Of a DNA stretch of 64,000 nt, positions 34,093 to 45,645 are shown piece after piece. The stretch's first letter is position 1. Each line of letters opens with the position of its first letter. The stretch comes from Mytilinidion resinicola (lineage: Eukaryota; Ascomycota; Dothideomycetes; Mytilinidiales; Mytilinidiaceae). A program made the translations under genes and the position numbers. Below the pieces are notes generated by a model that was not told where the DNA came from, made no database searches, and worked only from the letters and a program-made list of their open reading frames with translations. Where the stretch lies: contig NW_022985453.1 of NCBI RefSeq assembly GCF_010093595.1, forward strand, positions 1,140,897 to 1,204,896, given 5' to 3'.

Positions 34093-36037
34093 CTAGTCTG
34101 CAATAACGCTGTCCCGTTTCTGCTGCACGACTACAGCTTTGGTGTTATTATCCCAATCGCTCGCAAATAAGCTCTTCTCCTCCTGGATCACAATTCTTCT
34201 CCTTTCGTCCCTTTTCATCTCTTTCAAAGCTCTCCGGTTTATCTTGAAGCCAGTAGTTGGGAACTGGTCAAGGAAATACAAGCCGCCAGCCAAACTCTTC
34301 AATCCCGTCAGCTTTCTCGCAACAGTCCTTTCAATGTCTTCTGCTAGCTCTCTTCCAGCCCTATTCTTGTACTGCTGTGCTGGAACTACAAAAGCTGTAG
34401 GTAGATGAGTTGCCGTGGCGTCGTTCCAAATACCAACCACAATCACACTCCGAACTGCCTCATGTTCGAACACCGCATTCTCCAGTTCCGATGCGCTGAT
34501 ACGGCTCCCATAACCTTCTCCAACCCGTAGTAACTCCTTTAGTCGGTCAATAATGTAAACATTGCAATCTTCATCGATGTACCCGTAATCACCCGTATGA
34601 AACCAGCCATCAGCATCAAAGTCGCGATTAGCCACTTCATTATCCTTGTAGCCATGAAACTTAGCCAATGAATTCCGCACCAAAATCTCACCGCGTTCAT
34701 TAGGCCCCAAATCGACGCCCGTCTCAGTGGAAATAACGCGGCCTTGCATCCCATTCACCAGCGTGCCACTCGATCCCTGCCGTCGTGATTTTGGATCACT
34801 GGTCTGAATCGCAATGAGCATCGTCTCGCTAGTCCCCCATTCGAGCGTAAGCTCTACACCAGGGAACTTCTCACGCATGGCTTGGCGGAGATTGTCGGGG
34901 ATCGTTGCACCCGCAGAGAGCAGCCATTTGATCGTCTTTACATCCTCTGGATTGAGCTCCGATTTTGCAAGCTTGGCTACAAGAGGCGGAAAGACGAGGA
35001 TGAACGTGATAGAATGACGCCTGAGAACTGACACGGAGGTCTCGTCAAGCGGCTCTGGCATGATGACGACGGGGACCCCGAGGATAATGTTGAGCGACAT
35101 GAAAAGCTTGGCATTGATGAAGAAGCCGAGGGAGGAGCTTGCGAGCCAGACGTCCGTGGAGGCATCGGTGTTTGGAGGTACAGTCCTGACTGTTCCCTCG
35201 AGAGTGGCGATGTAGTGGCTGTGCGAGGTCAAGACTGACTTCATGGCGCCAGTCGAGCCACTTGTGCGATTGATGAAGGCGTAGTGGCTCTCTGCTTCAT
35301 GATGAGAGTTCAGCTCGAAGAAAGACTCAGCCGCGGATGAACTTGATAGTAGATCATCGAGGTTGGTCGTGTGCTGATCGGCTGCGTCGAGAGTCACGAT
35401 CGGTACACATCCTGCCAGCACTGAAGCTGATTCAGAGAGGGAAAGAAGAGCGGCATCTGTGACTAGGAGCTTGGAGCGAGCCTGCTCGAGGCGAGAGGCG
35501 ACGTCCTCTGCAGACATTCCCCGCTGATATGGAATGAGAGCGATGGTGGCGCCGGCCGCTAATGCTCCAAAGAGAGCTATCGGGTACTGGATCTGGATCG
35601 AGAATTAGCCTTCCCATTCAACCTGATTTCCATAAGGAGTGTTACGGAGAGGAGTAGCTGCAAGTAAATGGTGCCGAATTTCATGAGGAACCAAAAGTAC
35701 AACATACCTTGTCTTTGGCATATATGGAGACTACATGGTTCGGTTTGATACCGAACTGATCTCGGATGGCCACGGCAAACCTGCGACTCTTTTCTTCCAA
35801 TTGAGCCAGTGTCAACGTCTCGTCAGTGCCATTAACCCGATAGATGACACGATGCCAAGGATACGGGCGTCGGCCAGTATGGAAGACATAGTTGAATACG
35901 TCATTGGAAGGCAGAGGGGGCTTTTCAAGTTTGGAATCAAAAACAGTCGTCGATGTCGTTTTGAGTGCTTCTTTTGCTGAAGCTGGAGGGGATTTGCATA
36001 GCGGTGGCGCTCGCTGCGTTGAGGCAGACACACCCAT
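34093..36037 (-). CDS. Adenylate-forming acyl/aryl-CoA ligase (4CL-like)
   Basis: Two exons (35708-36037 and 34093-35592, intron 115 bp) encode 609 residues. ANL-superfamily motifs are present: nucleotide loop RTSGSTGAMKS, LEWGTSET, WFHTGDYGYIDED, IIDRLKELL, and C-terminal TTGFKINRRAL with the adenylation lysine. The family joins a carboxylic acid to CoA through an acyl-AMP. No carrier-protein or condensation domain follows, and no peroxisomal SKL ends it (C-terminus RDSVIAD), so action in the cytosol is likely. GSTGAMKS departs slightly from the usual TTGxPK. It is divergent from the DAHP synthase gene, with which it shares a 672-bp promoter region. The transposon end abuts its TAG. The substrate cannot be read from sequence. 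Confidence 0.85.
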
Positions 36038-36709
36038 CTTGAAAATTCAAAGAATAGTAACTCTGCGTATCATGGCAGTGATCGTAGGCGTACAACTCAG
36101 CAAATATATGCTGGAAGCCATGGCTGGACCCTGGCGGTACCTGTCTCTCCGAGAGCCTGTAAACTGAAGTTCGATTGCTGCTCGATCATGCTACTGGTGT
36201 GACGATCGGTCCCCCAGGCTGTTTCGACGCGTGTAGTCCAGTATCCGGTGTTTGAAACCTATTGTGGTTGGAGGCTGCACGAATATGGAAGGTAAATGAT
36301 GCAAGAGGGTGCAGTGGGTCAGCGTGGGGGCGATAAGCCGTGCATCGGAGTTCTTTGGACCACGCCCCGCACCACTAGGATGCATTCCACAGAGCGCGCC
36401 ATGCATATCCGAAGGATGAACTACGGAATGGCAGGCCTGTGGTGTATTCTCGCGAAGGCTTATCACACGGCTCGGACCGAGTTAGGGCCGTGACTATGTG
36501 ACCAATGGTAGGAGTAATTCGGCTAGCGGAGTGAAGATCAGTGAACATGATGCAACACCTCCGACATCATCAAACTGTCCCAATTGGGAAATCATAGTAA
36601 ATACCAGGGTACATCATATTCGCTGTGCACATGTCTAGCCATCTCACACTGCCTTCAGATTCAGATTTCAACCTTACGCGAAGTCTTCAACACTTCGACT
36701 CAATCAACC
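36038..36709. promoter_or_regulatory. Shared divergent promoter, ligase and DAHP synthase
   Basis: This is 672 bp between two divergent starts. It contains the palindrome CTCGGACCGAG (36475-36485) followed by GGGCCG, of the CGG/CCG type bound by Zn2Cys6 dimers. No proof links it to the cluster regulator at 49788-51870. Confidence 0.4.
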
Positions 36710-38098
36710 ATGTCGGTACACAGCAAGGAGTGGAGCAGAGATTCGTGGAAGTCGATGCCAATTCATGAGCAGGGTATTGCATACCCAGACATGGCCCATC
36801 TCAATCACGTGCTTCAACGACTCGCCGAACTCCCTCCACTCGTCTCGCCCGCCTCCATTGAGAGTGCCCGCGAGCAGCATGCAGCAGCAGCTCGAGGCGA
36901 AGCGTTTCTTCTCGTCGGTGGAGACTGTGCAGAGAGCTTCGACGACATCAAAACGGACATCATCAGCCAGAAAGTGTCGCTTTTGGCCAACCAAGCCAAC
37001 CATATTGAAGCAGTGACGGGACTCCCGGTTCACGTGACTGGCCGCATGGCAGGACAGTACTCGAAACCACGATCGCAGCTTATTGAAACGCTCGCAGATG
37101 GTCGTCGAGTCAGCGCTTTCCGTGGCCACAATATCAATGGGCCTGATATCGCTGATCGAGAGCCGGATCCGCAGAGGCTTTTGCCTGGGTACTGGCACTC
37201 GGTGGCGATCATGCATGTGCTATCCACAGCGGAGTAAGTTGAACGACTTTCGATGACAAAGAGAAAATGCTAACTGGTGGTGTCTAGGAGAAAAGTTCAT
37301 ACTGCCCACGAAGCTTTGCATTTGCCGATGGAAGCCGCCCTGACCAAAGATCGCTCCAACACTTCAGCGACTTTCCTTTGGGTTGGCGAGCGGACACGAC
37401 AGCTCGATGGTGCCCATCTCGAGTATGTGCGTGGTCTACGTAACCCAATAGGGGTGAAGATTGGTCCTTCTACATCTCCCGCAGACCTTCTCAACACACT
37501 TGGGAGGCTTTGCTACGACCGAGAGGGAGAAGAAGGTCGCGTAACCATCATCACCCGCTTTGGAGCTGAGAAAGTGGGTGCAGTCCTTCCAGCACTCGTA
37601 GAAGCTGTAAGAGCATCACCTTTCCGTCCCGTGTGGATGTGTGATCCTTGCCATGGGAACGGCTTCACCAAGAGCGGGGTGAAGACGAGGAAAACGACGA
37701 CTCTGTTGAGCGAGGTAGCCCAGACTATCCGTATTCTTGACCGCTTCGGTGCTCATCTTGGTGGTTTACATCTCGAGCAGACGGGTGAAGAAGTGACAGA
37801 GTGCGTTGGCCCAGAGAGCCTAGTTAGCGACGACCTGGGGAAGCATTATACTTCACTATGTGACCCGCGTCTATCTGGCACGCAGGCTATGTGGCTCGTG
37901 GAAAGGGTCGCAGAAATTGTTGTGGAAAGTAGAGATTCAAGGAACGAGTTAGAACAGGGGAATCACGGCATGTCTCTTTCACAAAATACTCTCATCTTCC
38001 ACCAGATCTCCACTTTCTTCGTCTCGTGGATTCAAATGGCCAAAAGTTTGTGGAGAATTAGTATTGATAAGTGCTCATTCAAATCAAAGGGAGTTTAA
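36710..38098 (+). CDS. Class II 3-deoxy-7-phosphoheptulonate (DAHP) synthase, divergent
   Basis: Two exons (36710-37233, 37288-38098) encode 444 residues. Class II features are W-(x)4-SW near the N-terminus (WSRDSWKS), GGDCAESF with the metal Cys, GRMAGQYSKPRS, FLWVGERTRQLDGAH, NPIGVKIGPS, DPCHGN (metal His; usually DPMHGN), LEQTGEEVTEC (metal Glu) and CDPRLS (metal Asp). The enzyme condenses erythrose-4-phosphate with phosphoenolpyruvate, the first shikimate step. Ascomycete primary metabolism mostly relies on class I enzymes, so a class II copy beside a ligase, methyltransferase and exporter suggests dedicated supply for a product. Deviations such as FRGHNINGP in place of the usual RGD and the short C-terminus support a specialised paralogue. 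All metal ligands are present, so it is probably active. Confidence 0.88.
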
Positions 38099-38150
38099 GG
38101 TGGTAGAGGTCAGATATGAAAAGATTTGGATAGAAGCCGTGCAGCACTCG

Positions 38151-41100
38151 CTACAAGAAATAGAAAACTTTCCACTTCTTCACACTCCTGGCCCAAGTAA
38201 AGAAATAAAAGAAGCCAACATTTGCCGCCGTGAACAGCACGAAGACAGCCCAATAAGCCCAGATGTTGTTTGCCAGCATGCCACTATTCAGATTAAAGCC
38301 ATCCAAGTATTGGTTGCCGTTGATGTACTGGCATACTTGGCACTCGTTGGTAGCTTCCGGGTTCGTCAGATTAGCTTGCGTAAGACGAGCCCACGCCCCA
38401 GCGTAATTGCCACAAGTCTGGCCGGGCGGTGGCGGAAACCTGAACAGGTCTTCGGAGTCGCAGAGTACGTGCTGGTTGGCATTGACCGCGATGATGAGGC
38501 CTCCAAAGAGGTAAGTCAAAGGGTTGAGATAATAGACCTAGGGAATTAAATTAGACTTTCTTTTATAGAGGATACAGCGGGGAATTACTGACCCAATATC
38601 TCCATGCGACTTGAATCTGTGCATATGGCACGACCACACCATTGAACCAATTGAAAGTCGTCACCAGGAAAACCAGCACCAGACCCGCAAACTTCAAATC
38701 AGGACTTGCGGCCGTAACTAAAAGTCCGAACGTCATCTCAAAGACCTCATAGGTCATGATCAAGATGAAGACGTAGATGGCTGACTCCCCAAATGGAAGC
38801 CCACTCAAGAAGTACCATAACAAGAAGTATACAGTTCCAGTGAGGACAATGGCCGGCAACTCGGCAAGGATTGATGAGGTGCATAATGCCACCCAGCCGT
38901 ATGCTCGGGATGGTCCTTCGCGAACCTGCCATAAAAGACGATTCCCAAAGAACCGAGCGAGAATAGGGTTCACGATGGTGTTCACGAGAAAGATAAGTGC
39001 GAATGCCCCGAATGAACTGGAAACATTCAAATTAGTTCTCGTTGCGGAGGACTGAGATTTGGACCCTGCTCACCGACTCTGTAGGTCTACTGGGGAAGTG
39101 CCCAAGTTGAAGAACGTAAAGCCGATAAGAATGGCTTGAATAACGTGCACCCAGATCTTACTGTAGATATACGAAGGTTTACGCCACTGATTGAAAAGCA
39201 TGCGCTTGGTGACGAGTATTACTTGAAGCAGTGTAGAAGTATTGAACGCGCGCATGGTATCGGTGTCGCCCCATACAGCACCCTCAGCTCTTATGTGGTC
39301 AATATCGGACTGTAATTGTTGCGAATGGGAAGACTTTCGCCATTTCTCAGACCAGTCACCGGCCAGAGTTCCCGACTTGCCGCCAATGCCAGCACCGATG
39401 GTATCAAGCACGAACTCTGCAGGATTCACATCCGGTGGAGCAACAGCTCCATGAACCTCAAAGTACGAAATGAGGTTTCTTATAGGTCCGAAGCTGTTTT
39501 GGTTAGCAGAGTTTCTGGTGAGGTTGCAGAGGAGTGTACTTACTAGATCTCTTCGCCATTTGATGACAGTGCAAGGACTTTGTCGAAGAGACGGAACAAG
39601 GAGGCAGAGGGTTGATGAACTGTGACGAGTACGGCTTGTCCATCTCTTGATAGTTGCTTGAGATAGTTGATGATACTTGCGGCTCCTTGAGAGTCGAGCC
39701 CAGATGTTGGTTCATCTGCAAAGAGAATCTTGGGCCTAGCTGCTAACTCGACTCCAATCTGAATTATATTCATGTCAGTTTCCTCAATAGAATGTAGTGT
39801 CTGAGAATGGCTTACTGTGATACGCTTCGAAAGTTCTACCCCAAGTCCCGACTCAATCACGGCATGCTGCAAATGTTTCAAGTCCAGAACTTCGAGCACA
39901 TGATCCACATGCGCCAGCTTCTCTTGGTTAGAGTATATTGATGACTGTCGCAATAAGGCAGAGAACTCGAAAGCTTCACGAATGGTAGCAGATCCATCGT
40001 GCATGTCGGATTGCTGAGCAAAGCCTAGGACCAATATCAGCTTTGCGGTGGGTTTATGAGTACAGACACGTACCTGAGATCTTCTTAAAGTATTTCCCTA
40101 GAGGCTTGTTACCGAATTCGAGGTCCCCAGTAAGATTTCCCGCGCCATTCGTCAGGCTCAGATGCGTAAGGAGTGTTGTTTTACCAGCACCACTCGCGCC
40201 GCATAGGGCTATGAGATCTCCCGGTCGTACATAGCCCGAGACACTGTTGAGCAATGTCTTTTCGCCAAGATTGACAGTCAAGTTCTTCCACACCAAGCTT
40301 GGACCCGCAGTATATGTGTTACTAGCGGAGTCTGGAGCCTCTTTCTCTAGGGATAGAGCAACAACCGCAGCTGATTTCTCGACGTCTTTCTCCCGCATAG
40401 GAGTATCAACGGGATCTTTCTCTTTCCGGGTATAAACAACTGGTATTCCGCCTTGAGCGCTGAAGTGCATAATCTCACTTCCGAGGACCCCGACAAACAT
40501 ATACGCGACCGAGAATGCAATCAGGATTCCGACGTTACGCCACTTATGGGAGTAACTAAATCCGAATGACTCGACATATTGAAGGCCGGGCACGTTGACC
40601 TGCCCCGGTTGCGCCCCTCGAATCGGACACACTTGGTTGGCGGACTTCAGCTGCGATAGTTTGGGTATAAGTGAATTGGAACATGCAATATCCACAGTTC
40701 TGAAGTCGTTCGTAATGAGCGCTTCGTAAGTATATCTCGCAGGACTGATATAATGGATCCATGACCATATAGGCTCCATCTTGTTGATTGGGATGAGGAA
40801 ACCGGCGAAGTATACCGTTGTGGTGGACGCGATACCTCCAAATCGAAAGCAATCCTCAATGCTGGGGACATAGTCTACCAAATGTTAGTATCTATTGGAG
40901 AAGACTATTGTGGAAAAGTACTTACATGCAAACATGCGAAGCAAGTTCGCAAAGTTCAGGGTCGAAAGCCAAAGGACCAGGTAGAAGTAGAAGAAATCGC
41001 CCGCCGTGTATTGCACAGAATGATGGGTGAGAAAGTAGAAAGCCACCATGAACCACGCATGCTGAATTCCAATAAGAGGTATATCAACGAGGATTCTCGC

Positions 41101-42601
41101 AATTGCTACTGCGCTTGCACGGTACATGTTCAGACTCGACTGACGTTCCAACACCGGCCGATTGGAGTGAGCGTCGAACAGTTCCGGATACTGCATCCAT
41201 GCGTTCGCAATAATAGTGTAGAAAACTACTCCCTCTCGTGTGAAGGCGCCAACAGAGTCAGTCGAGATGTCAAAATACTCGCTGCCAACGATGAGGCAGA
41301 GAACCGTAGTGTTGATCCATTTCTGGTACTGGATCTTGCGTTTGCCATTAACGAGCTGAAATTCTCGACGTAGGCATTCGAAAACTTGGGCAGGGTATGA
41401 CCGATTGATGGTGGAGCTCGCGACTAAGTTCGACTCCCCTTTCGTCTTTTCGAACTCTCTTATTTCTGACTGCAAACTGGCGAATGCGCTAGAGCGACGA
41501 AATGCCTCTGCTAGATCTTGAGGAGTTCGTATCTCCGCAGCCAGCGTTCCTCGACGGGAACGTCTTCGCAATGGGTCTGTCACTGCTGTGAGGCACTCAG
41601 ACGTTGTTTGACCCTGCTCGTGGATATAACCAAGCTCTTCGAAATATGCCTTTGCCGCATTGATCGGACCAAAGAAGACTTCATGACCTTGGTCAAGCAC
41701 AATGACCTTGTCGAATGTCTGATATATGCTCTCTCCGGCTTGGTAGAGAGTTGCGAGAGTTGTCTTCTGAGCGACATCGGTGAGAGTGCGCAATGCCTTT
41801 ACAAAGTCTAAAGCAGTGGAAGAATCTAGTCCTTTGGTACTGTTGTCGAAACATTGGAGAGAAGATCCGGATGCAAGCACTTCGGCGATTGAAACGCTAC
41901 TGACTGTCAGCGGGGAAATAACTAATGATGGACGTCTTTACTGACCGTTTGCGCTCCCCGCCGGATATTCCAGGAATTGAGCCCCCACCCACGGCAGTGT
42001 CCAGGACGCCATCTAGCCCAAACATGCTTGCAAGCGTTATGGCCAACGGTGGAACATCTCGGCCGTGCTTTGTCTTTGGTAGACTCATACGCAAAGCAAA
42101 TTCGAGAGTTTGCCGAACGGTCAGTGAAGGGATGTGGTTGTCTTCTTCTGGTAGATAGATCGTCTCTCTACGGTGCTTCTCATAGAACTTGTTGTGCGGA
42201 ATTCCAGCGAACTCAAGGTCTCCCTTCACAGCGAGGGTCGAGCGGTTCGCGGTAGTGCGGAGGAAAGTCGAGCAACCACTCCCGGGTCGCCCAAGCACCA
42301 GAAGCATTTCCCCAGATTGCACGATACCGCTGACATTGTGAAGAATACGTTTTTGCGCGACAGTCTTGGCGCCAAACAAAGAGGCCGGAAGGCGTTTTCG
42401 AAGCCATTGAGCTTGGTCGTATCCAAAGGTGTTGATAATGGCTCGCGGTAGGGTCTTCACCATAACGCGACCTAGATCAGGAGCTGCAACGGAGACTTCC
42501 TTCAACATCAAGGCAACACGCTTAGCAGCTGTAGTATCTTCAGACGCATCGAGACTTTGAAGCAATGTTTCCACGTCTTTGCTCAATGTACTGTCGCTCA
42601 T
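38151..42601 (-). CDS. PDR/ABCG full-size ABC exporter
   Basis: Eight exons (41946-42601, 40926-41896, 40074-40874, 39816-40024, 39544-39758, 39074-39493, 38593-39016, 38151-38537) encode about 1360 residues in the order NBD1-TMD1-NBD2-TMD2. NBD1 has GRPGSGCST (degenerate Walker A with Cys, normal for PDR) and ISGGERKR. NBD2 has CGASGAGKTTLL, ELSKRITIGVELA and ILFADEPTSGLDS. Hydrophobic segments follow each NBD. All seven introns (49-57 bp) keep phase, with no lesion. Fungal members export toxic or secondary metabolites across the plasma membrane. The N-terminal part before NBD1 is short (about 80 residues) compared with Cdr1. It is convergent with the DAHP synthase gene, 52 bp apart. It likely provides export or self-protection for the cluster product. 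Confidence 0.92.
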
Positions 42602-42902
42602 AGTGCCGGTATTTACGAGTAAAATCAAGGCAAGAATGATAGATGCGTGTTGATGTATGCAAACGCTACATGTATTATTTTTGAAGAAATGAGATCATTA
42701 ACAAGCTATCCCTAAAGAGAGGGATGCTCAGGCACGAGATTGACTTCAGGTGGAGCCCGGAATGGCTTTGATCACGTGACACATGGACGTTTCGTTCAAC
42801 GACCAAAGTCCTCCGAATTATTAATTGCAGCCCCGCATCTGATCTGCACGCAAATTGACAGAGTGCAGGAACGGATACCATCCCATTTTTTGCAGTAGAT
42901 CT
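42602..42902. promoter_or_regulatory. Upstream region of the ABC exporter
   Basis: This 301-bp gap lies between the exporter start and the stop of the unknown gene, both on the minus strand. It includes GATCACGTGACAC (42769-42781), a CACGTG-type E-box. It probably contains the exporter promoter. Confidence 0.35.
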
Positions 42903-44252
42903 CTAACCCTTTACGATGACAAAGCGACCTTTCTGAATGCTGGGAGTGTCGAATCCATCAGGAGCTCCATCCAAATACACGCTTCCAGGTTCCAGCTTTC
43001 CAATCAGTGCTAGTCGAACGACAGGATCGCTGGCATGAACCACGATAAGAACAGGTTTCGTCTGGGAGAGTGTGCCCTTCACTGACAGAATTTCTGATGC
43101 CTCGTGGAATCCACTGTCTTTCTTGCCAGTGAGCCATTTCTCGTCGCTTAAGTCAAAGTGACGTGCTTGATCCAAGCCTCGAAGGATACGCCCAATACCT
43201 ACGGCAAAACTCTGGCCTTTCTCGAATGTCCCAATAAGTTTAAGTTGCTGTGATGCGCCAATTTCAAAGCTATCACGCCTCGTGCCTTCCGCAGTGATTG
43301 CAGTTTCGATTAGGCGGCTAGGAGCAGCCGACGAAGAAGCAAGAGACGAGGTATCAATAGTCTCCGATGAAGTCAAAAGATCGGACCCGAAATCGAATAG
43401 AACCGGCTCGTTTCCTGCTTCAACGAGTGCCGTAGGTATGTAGCGTAGTAGGCTCGAGCGCCCTTCTGAAAACAACGACTGCGGAAGGACGGTTCCTTTC
43501 TGATACTGGAACCCATATCCTCCACTAGGTAGGCTGGGGGCTGTGAAGACTTTTGCAACATCGACGAAATCAGCTCGATTTGCTGAACCGCCTCTAATCT
43601 TGAGGACGAAGTTTTCTCGGATCTCTTCTAAAGGTCGCGTTCCTCTGGCGCTTGTGTCTTGCAGATTCAACTGCACCTCTTCAAAGTTGGCGTATGGCAA
43701 CAGCCCATCGCGTAGGCAAGTCATTTGGTGGAGCCACTCGTTATACAACATCATGAGGATCGGCGAACTTCTGGCGCTTCTCAAAAGTCGCCCGGCCGGA
43801 GGAATCCATTTGTGACCTTCACAAGGACTGTAAACGGTGAGATGCGGATCTCCTTGGACCTTGTGATTGACTTCGCTGGCGTAGCTGTAGAGAGCACCTC
43901 CAACTCGGAGAGCTTGCTTGGTGATTTCACACGGCTCGGCACTCTTCCAGTCTGAGAGGAGAAGCGTAGCTTCCCGACCTTCATGGGAAAGACTCGAGCG
44001 CAGGCCATCCATGAGAATAGAGCGCGTAGAAGGAGTCCCAGGTGGGTCGGGGCCGAGTTGGACGATTACCGATTCGAAGAGAACTGCGATTTCTCGCACG
44101 ACATCTTTGGCAGTGTAGATTCCAGGACGAAAGTTCCAATTAGAAGACTGGTTGTACGGGGCTGGTCCAACCTGAACTTCGCAGCGCACGGGCTTAATCG
44201 CACGCCCCAAGAAGAGGCCTCCTAGACCTGGGGCCTGGTATGTAGCAGTCAT
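42903..44252 (-). CDS. Unrecognised 449-residue protein in the metabolic cluster
   Basis: This is one uninterrupted exon from ATG (MTATYQAPGLGGLFLG) to 42903. I recognise no domain. There is no signal peptide or membrane helix, the composition is that of a soluble globular enzyme, and His/Cys are scattered (CEVQVG, SPCEGHKWIP, MTCLRDG). A Gly-rich stretch near residue 245 (GGYGFQYQKG) and a Ser-rich linker near 300 (SSETIDTSSLASSSAAP) split the protein. The second half (about residues 325-449) could be a separate domain. The 5' leader has a clear intron (donor GTGAGTACTC at 44315-44324, acceptor CTCCAG just before GAACATG, branch CCTAAC), so the upstream in-frame codons are leader. Divergent with the methyltransferase gene. 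It may supply the missing core step of the pathway. Confidence 0.8.
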   Translation of the reverse strand: MTATYQAPGLGGLFLGRAIKPVRCEVQVGPAPYNQSSNWNFRPGIYTAKDVVREIAVLFESVIVQLGPDPPGTPSTRSILMDGLRSSLSHEGREATLLLSDWKSAEPCEITKQALRVGGALYSYASEVNHKVQGDPHLTVYSPCEGHKWIPPAGRLLRSARSSPILMMLYNEWLHQMTCLRDGLLPYANFEEVQLNLQDTSARGTRPLEEIRENFVLKIRGGSANRADFVDVAKVFTAPSLPSGGYGFQYQKGTVLPQSLFSEGRSSLLRYIPTALVEAGNEPVLFDFGSDLLTSSETIDTSSLASSSAAPSRLIETAITAEGTRRDSFEIGASQQLKLIGTFEKGQSFAVGIGRILRGLDQARHFDLSDEKWLTGKKDSGFHEASEILSVKGTLSQTKPVLIVVHASDPVVRLALIGKLEPGSVYLDGAPDGFDTPSIQKGRFVIVKG

Positions 44253-44678
44253 GTTCCTGGAGATAGTCGTTAGGCCTCGCATCGGGGTCAGGCTCAGCGG
44301 TGGCCGGGTTGAGAGTACTCACTGGCCGTCCTGTAGAATGTGTTTCTTTGAGCAGTGATAGTGACGGATTTCAAAGCAAGGCTGGTGTGGTCGGTTATTC
44401 CGACCCTTGTACCATTTGTATAAGTTGAGTGGTGCGGCACAGCGCTCAATCCCACAAGTCAGGTGATCCACATAGTGGAAAATAGAGCGCCACTTGCGAC
44501 TTCACCTCCTCCGAACTCCGACGTTCTGCTTGCAGTAGTCAAAGCACGCAAGAGAGGATAGCAGTGCCAGTCCAGAAGATACAGAAATACATTCAGCGCA
44601 GTTTGCAGACATTATACGATTCTTCGAAGCAAGTTTCTCTACCCCCCAGCTGCACCCCTGGTCATCTTGCTGAGCAAT
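44253..44678. promoter_or_regulatory. Divergent promoter, unknown protein and methyltransferase
   Basis: It contains the 5'-leader intron of the minus-strand gene (about 44255-44324) and the common upstream region of both genes. Paired promoters here and at 36038-36709 suggest joint control of the cluster. Confidence 0.45.
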
Positions 44679-45645
44679 ATGAGTGCGGCCCAAGTCAAAC
44701 AGTCCTTCCAGTCAGGCGGGAAAGGGAATCCGTTCACAGGCACGGAAGGAATCTATCTTCTTCCTCATCACATCAAAGAAATCGAAAGGCTGAGGACCCA
44801 GCATAACCTCATTCTTTCAGCGACCGGGAACACTCTGATCACCGCACCGATCAAAGAACCCAAGCCTCGTGTGCTTGATTCGGGCGCAGCTGATGGTATG
44901 TTGCTCCGCCTCCGCTAAGCGACTGGGCCGAGCTAACTGAAAGCAAGGTACTTGGTTGCTCAATCTTCGAAGGCTATACCCGCAGCATGAATGGTCTCTT
45001 CATGGTGTCGATATTGGCTCTGCACTTTTTCCGCCAAAGAGCGGTCCCTACGAGTCTCTCGAGCTCCATGAACTCGATGCCAGAGCTCCAGTGCCGCCCA
45101 GTCTTGGATGGGAGGGCTCCTTTGACCTCATCCACCAGCGTCTTCTGATTTGGGGCTTCCAGAAGAAAGATTGGCCTGCCGTGTTGAAAAATCAACTTTC
45201 GCTCCTCAAGCCCGGAGGCTGGATCCAGTTGGTTGAGAGCCAATGGGTAGATCGTGATCACCCTTTCGACGCAGCTCAGTATCCCAATCTCGCGAAACAG
45301 ACTACTCTCCAGAAATGGAGCACCGATGCATTTGGTATGGACATCTTCATTGCGTACAATTTGGAGGATCATCTGAGAGAGCTTGGATTCCAAAACGTCA
45401 GCAAACAGCAATTCGAGCTCGGCTACGGCGCAAAAGCAAAAGAGGAGAGTTGGAAAGTTCCATCCGCTGATTTGTGGGTAAACACATTCAGCAGCTTTGG
45501 AGAGCGATGGCCCGAAGGCGGGATCCCGGGAGTTGCGAAGACGAAAGAGGAGTTCTACCAATTCTTAGAAGACTTGAAGAAAGAGGTGTTGGAGGTCGGG
45601 TATGCGCCAAAAATAAGCTACATTATTGGACAGAAGCCGCTGTAG
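44679..45645 (+). CDS. LaeA-like SAM-dependent methyltransferase
   Basis: Two exons (44679-44895, 44948-45645; intron 52 bp) encode 304 residues. A class I methyltransferase fold is shown by motif I VLDSGAADGTWL (split by the intron), the acidic end of strand 2 (HGVDIGS), ELDARAP, and LLKPGGWIQLVE (strand 5 region). LDSGAADG is looser than the usual LDxGxGxG, but the class tolerates this. The fold class covers tailoring O-, N- or C-methyltransferases of fungal secondary metabolism as well as LaeA itself; the lack of a long N-terminal extension argues for a small-molecule substrate. ATG 44679 (MSAAQVKQSF) was chosen because upstream codons in frame offer no ATG. It shares a promoter region with the unknown 449-residue protein. 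Confidence 0.85.

Noticed and set aside
44253..44282. Extended N-terminus (MRGLTTISRN) of the unknown 449-residue protein
   Set aside because: The extra codons lie inside a 5'-leader intron with good donor, branch and acceptor, so ATG 44252 is preferred.
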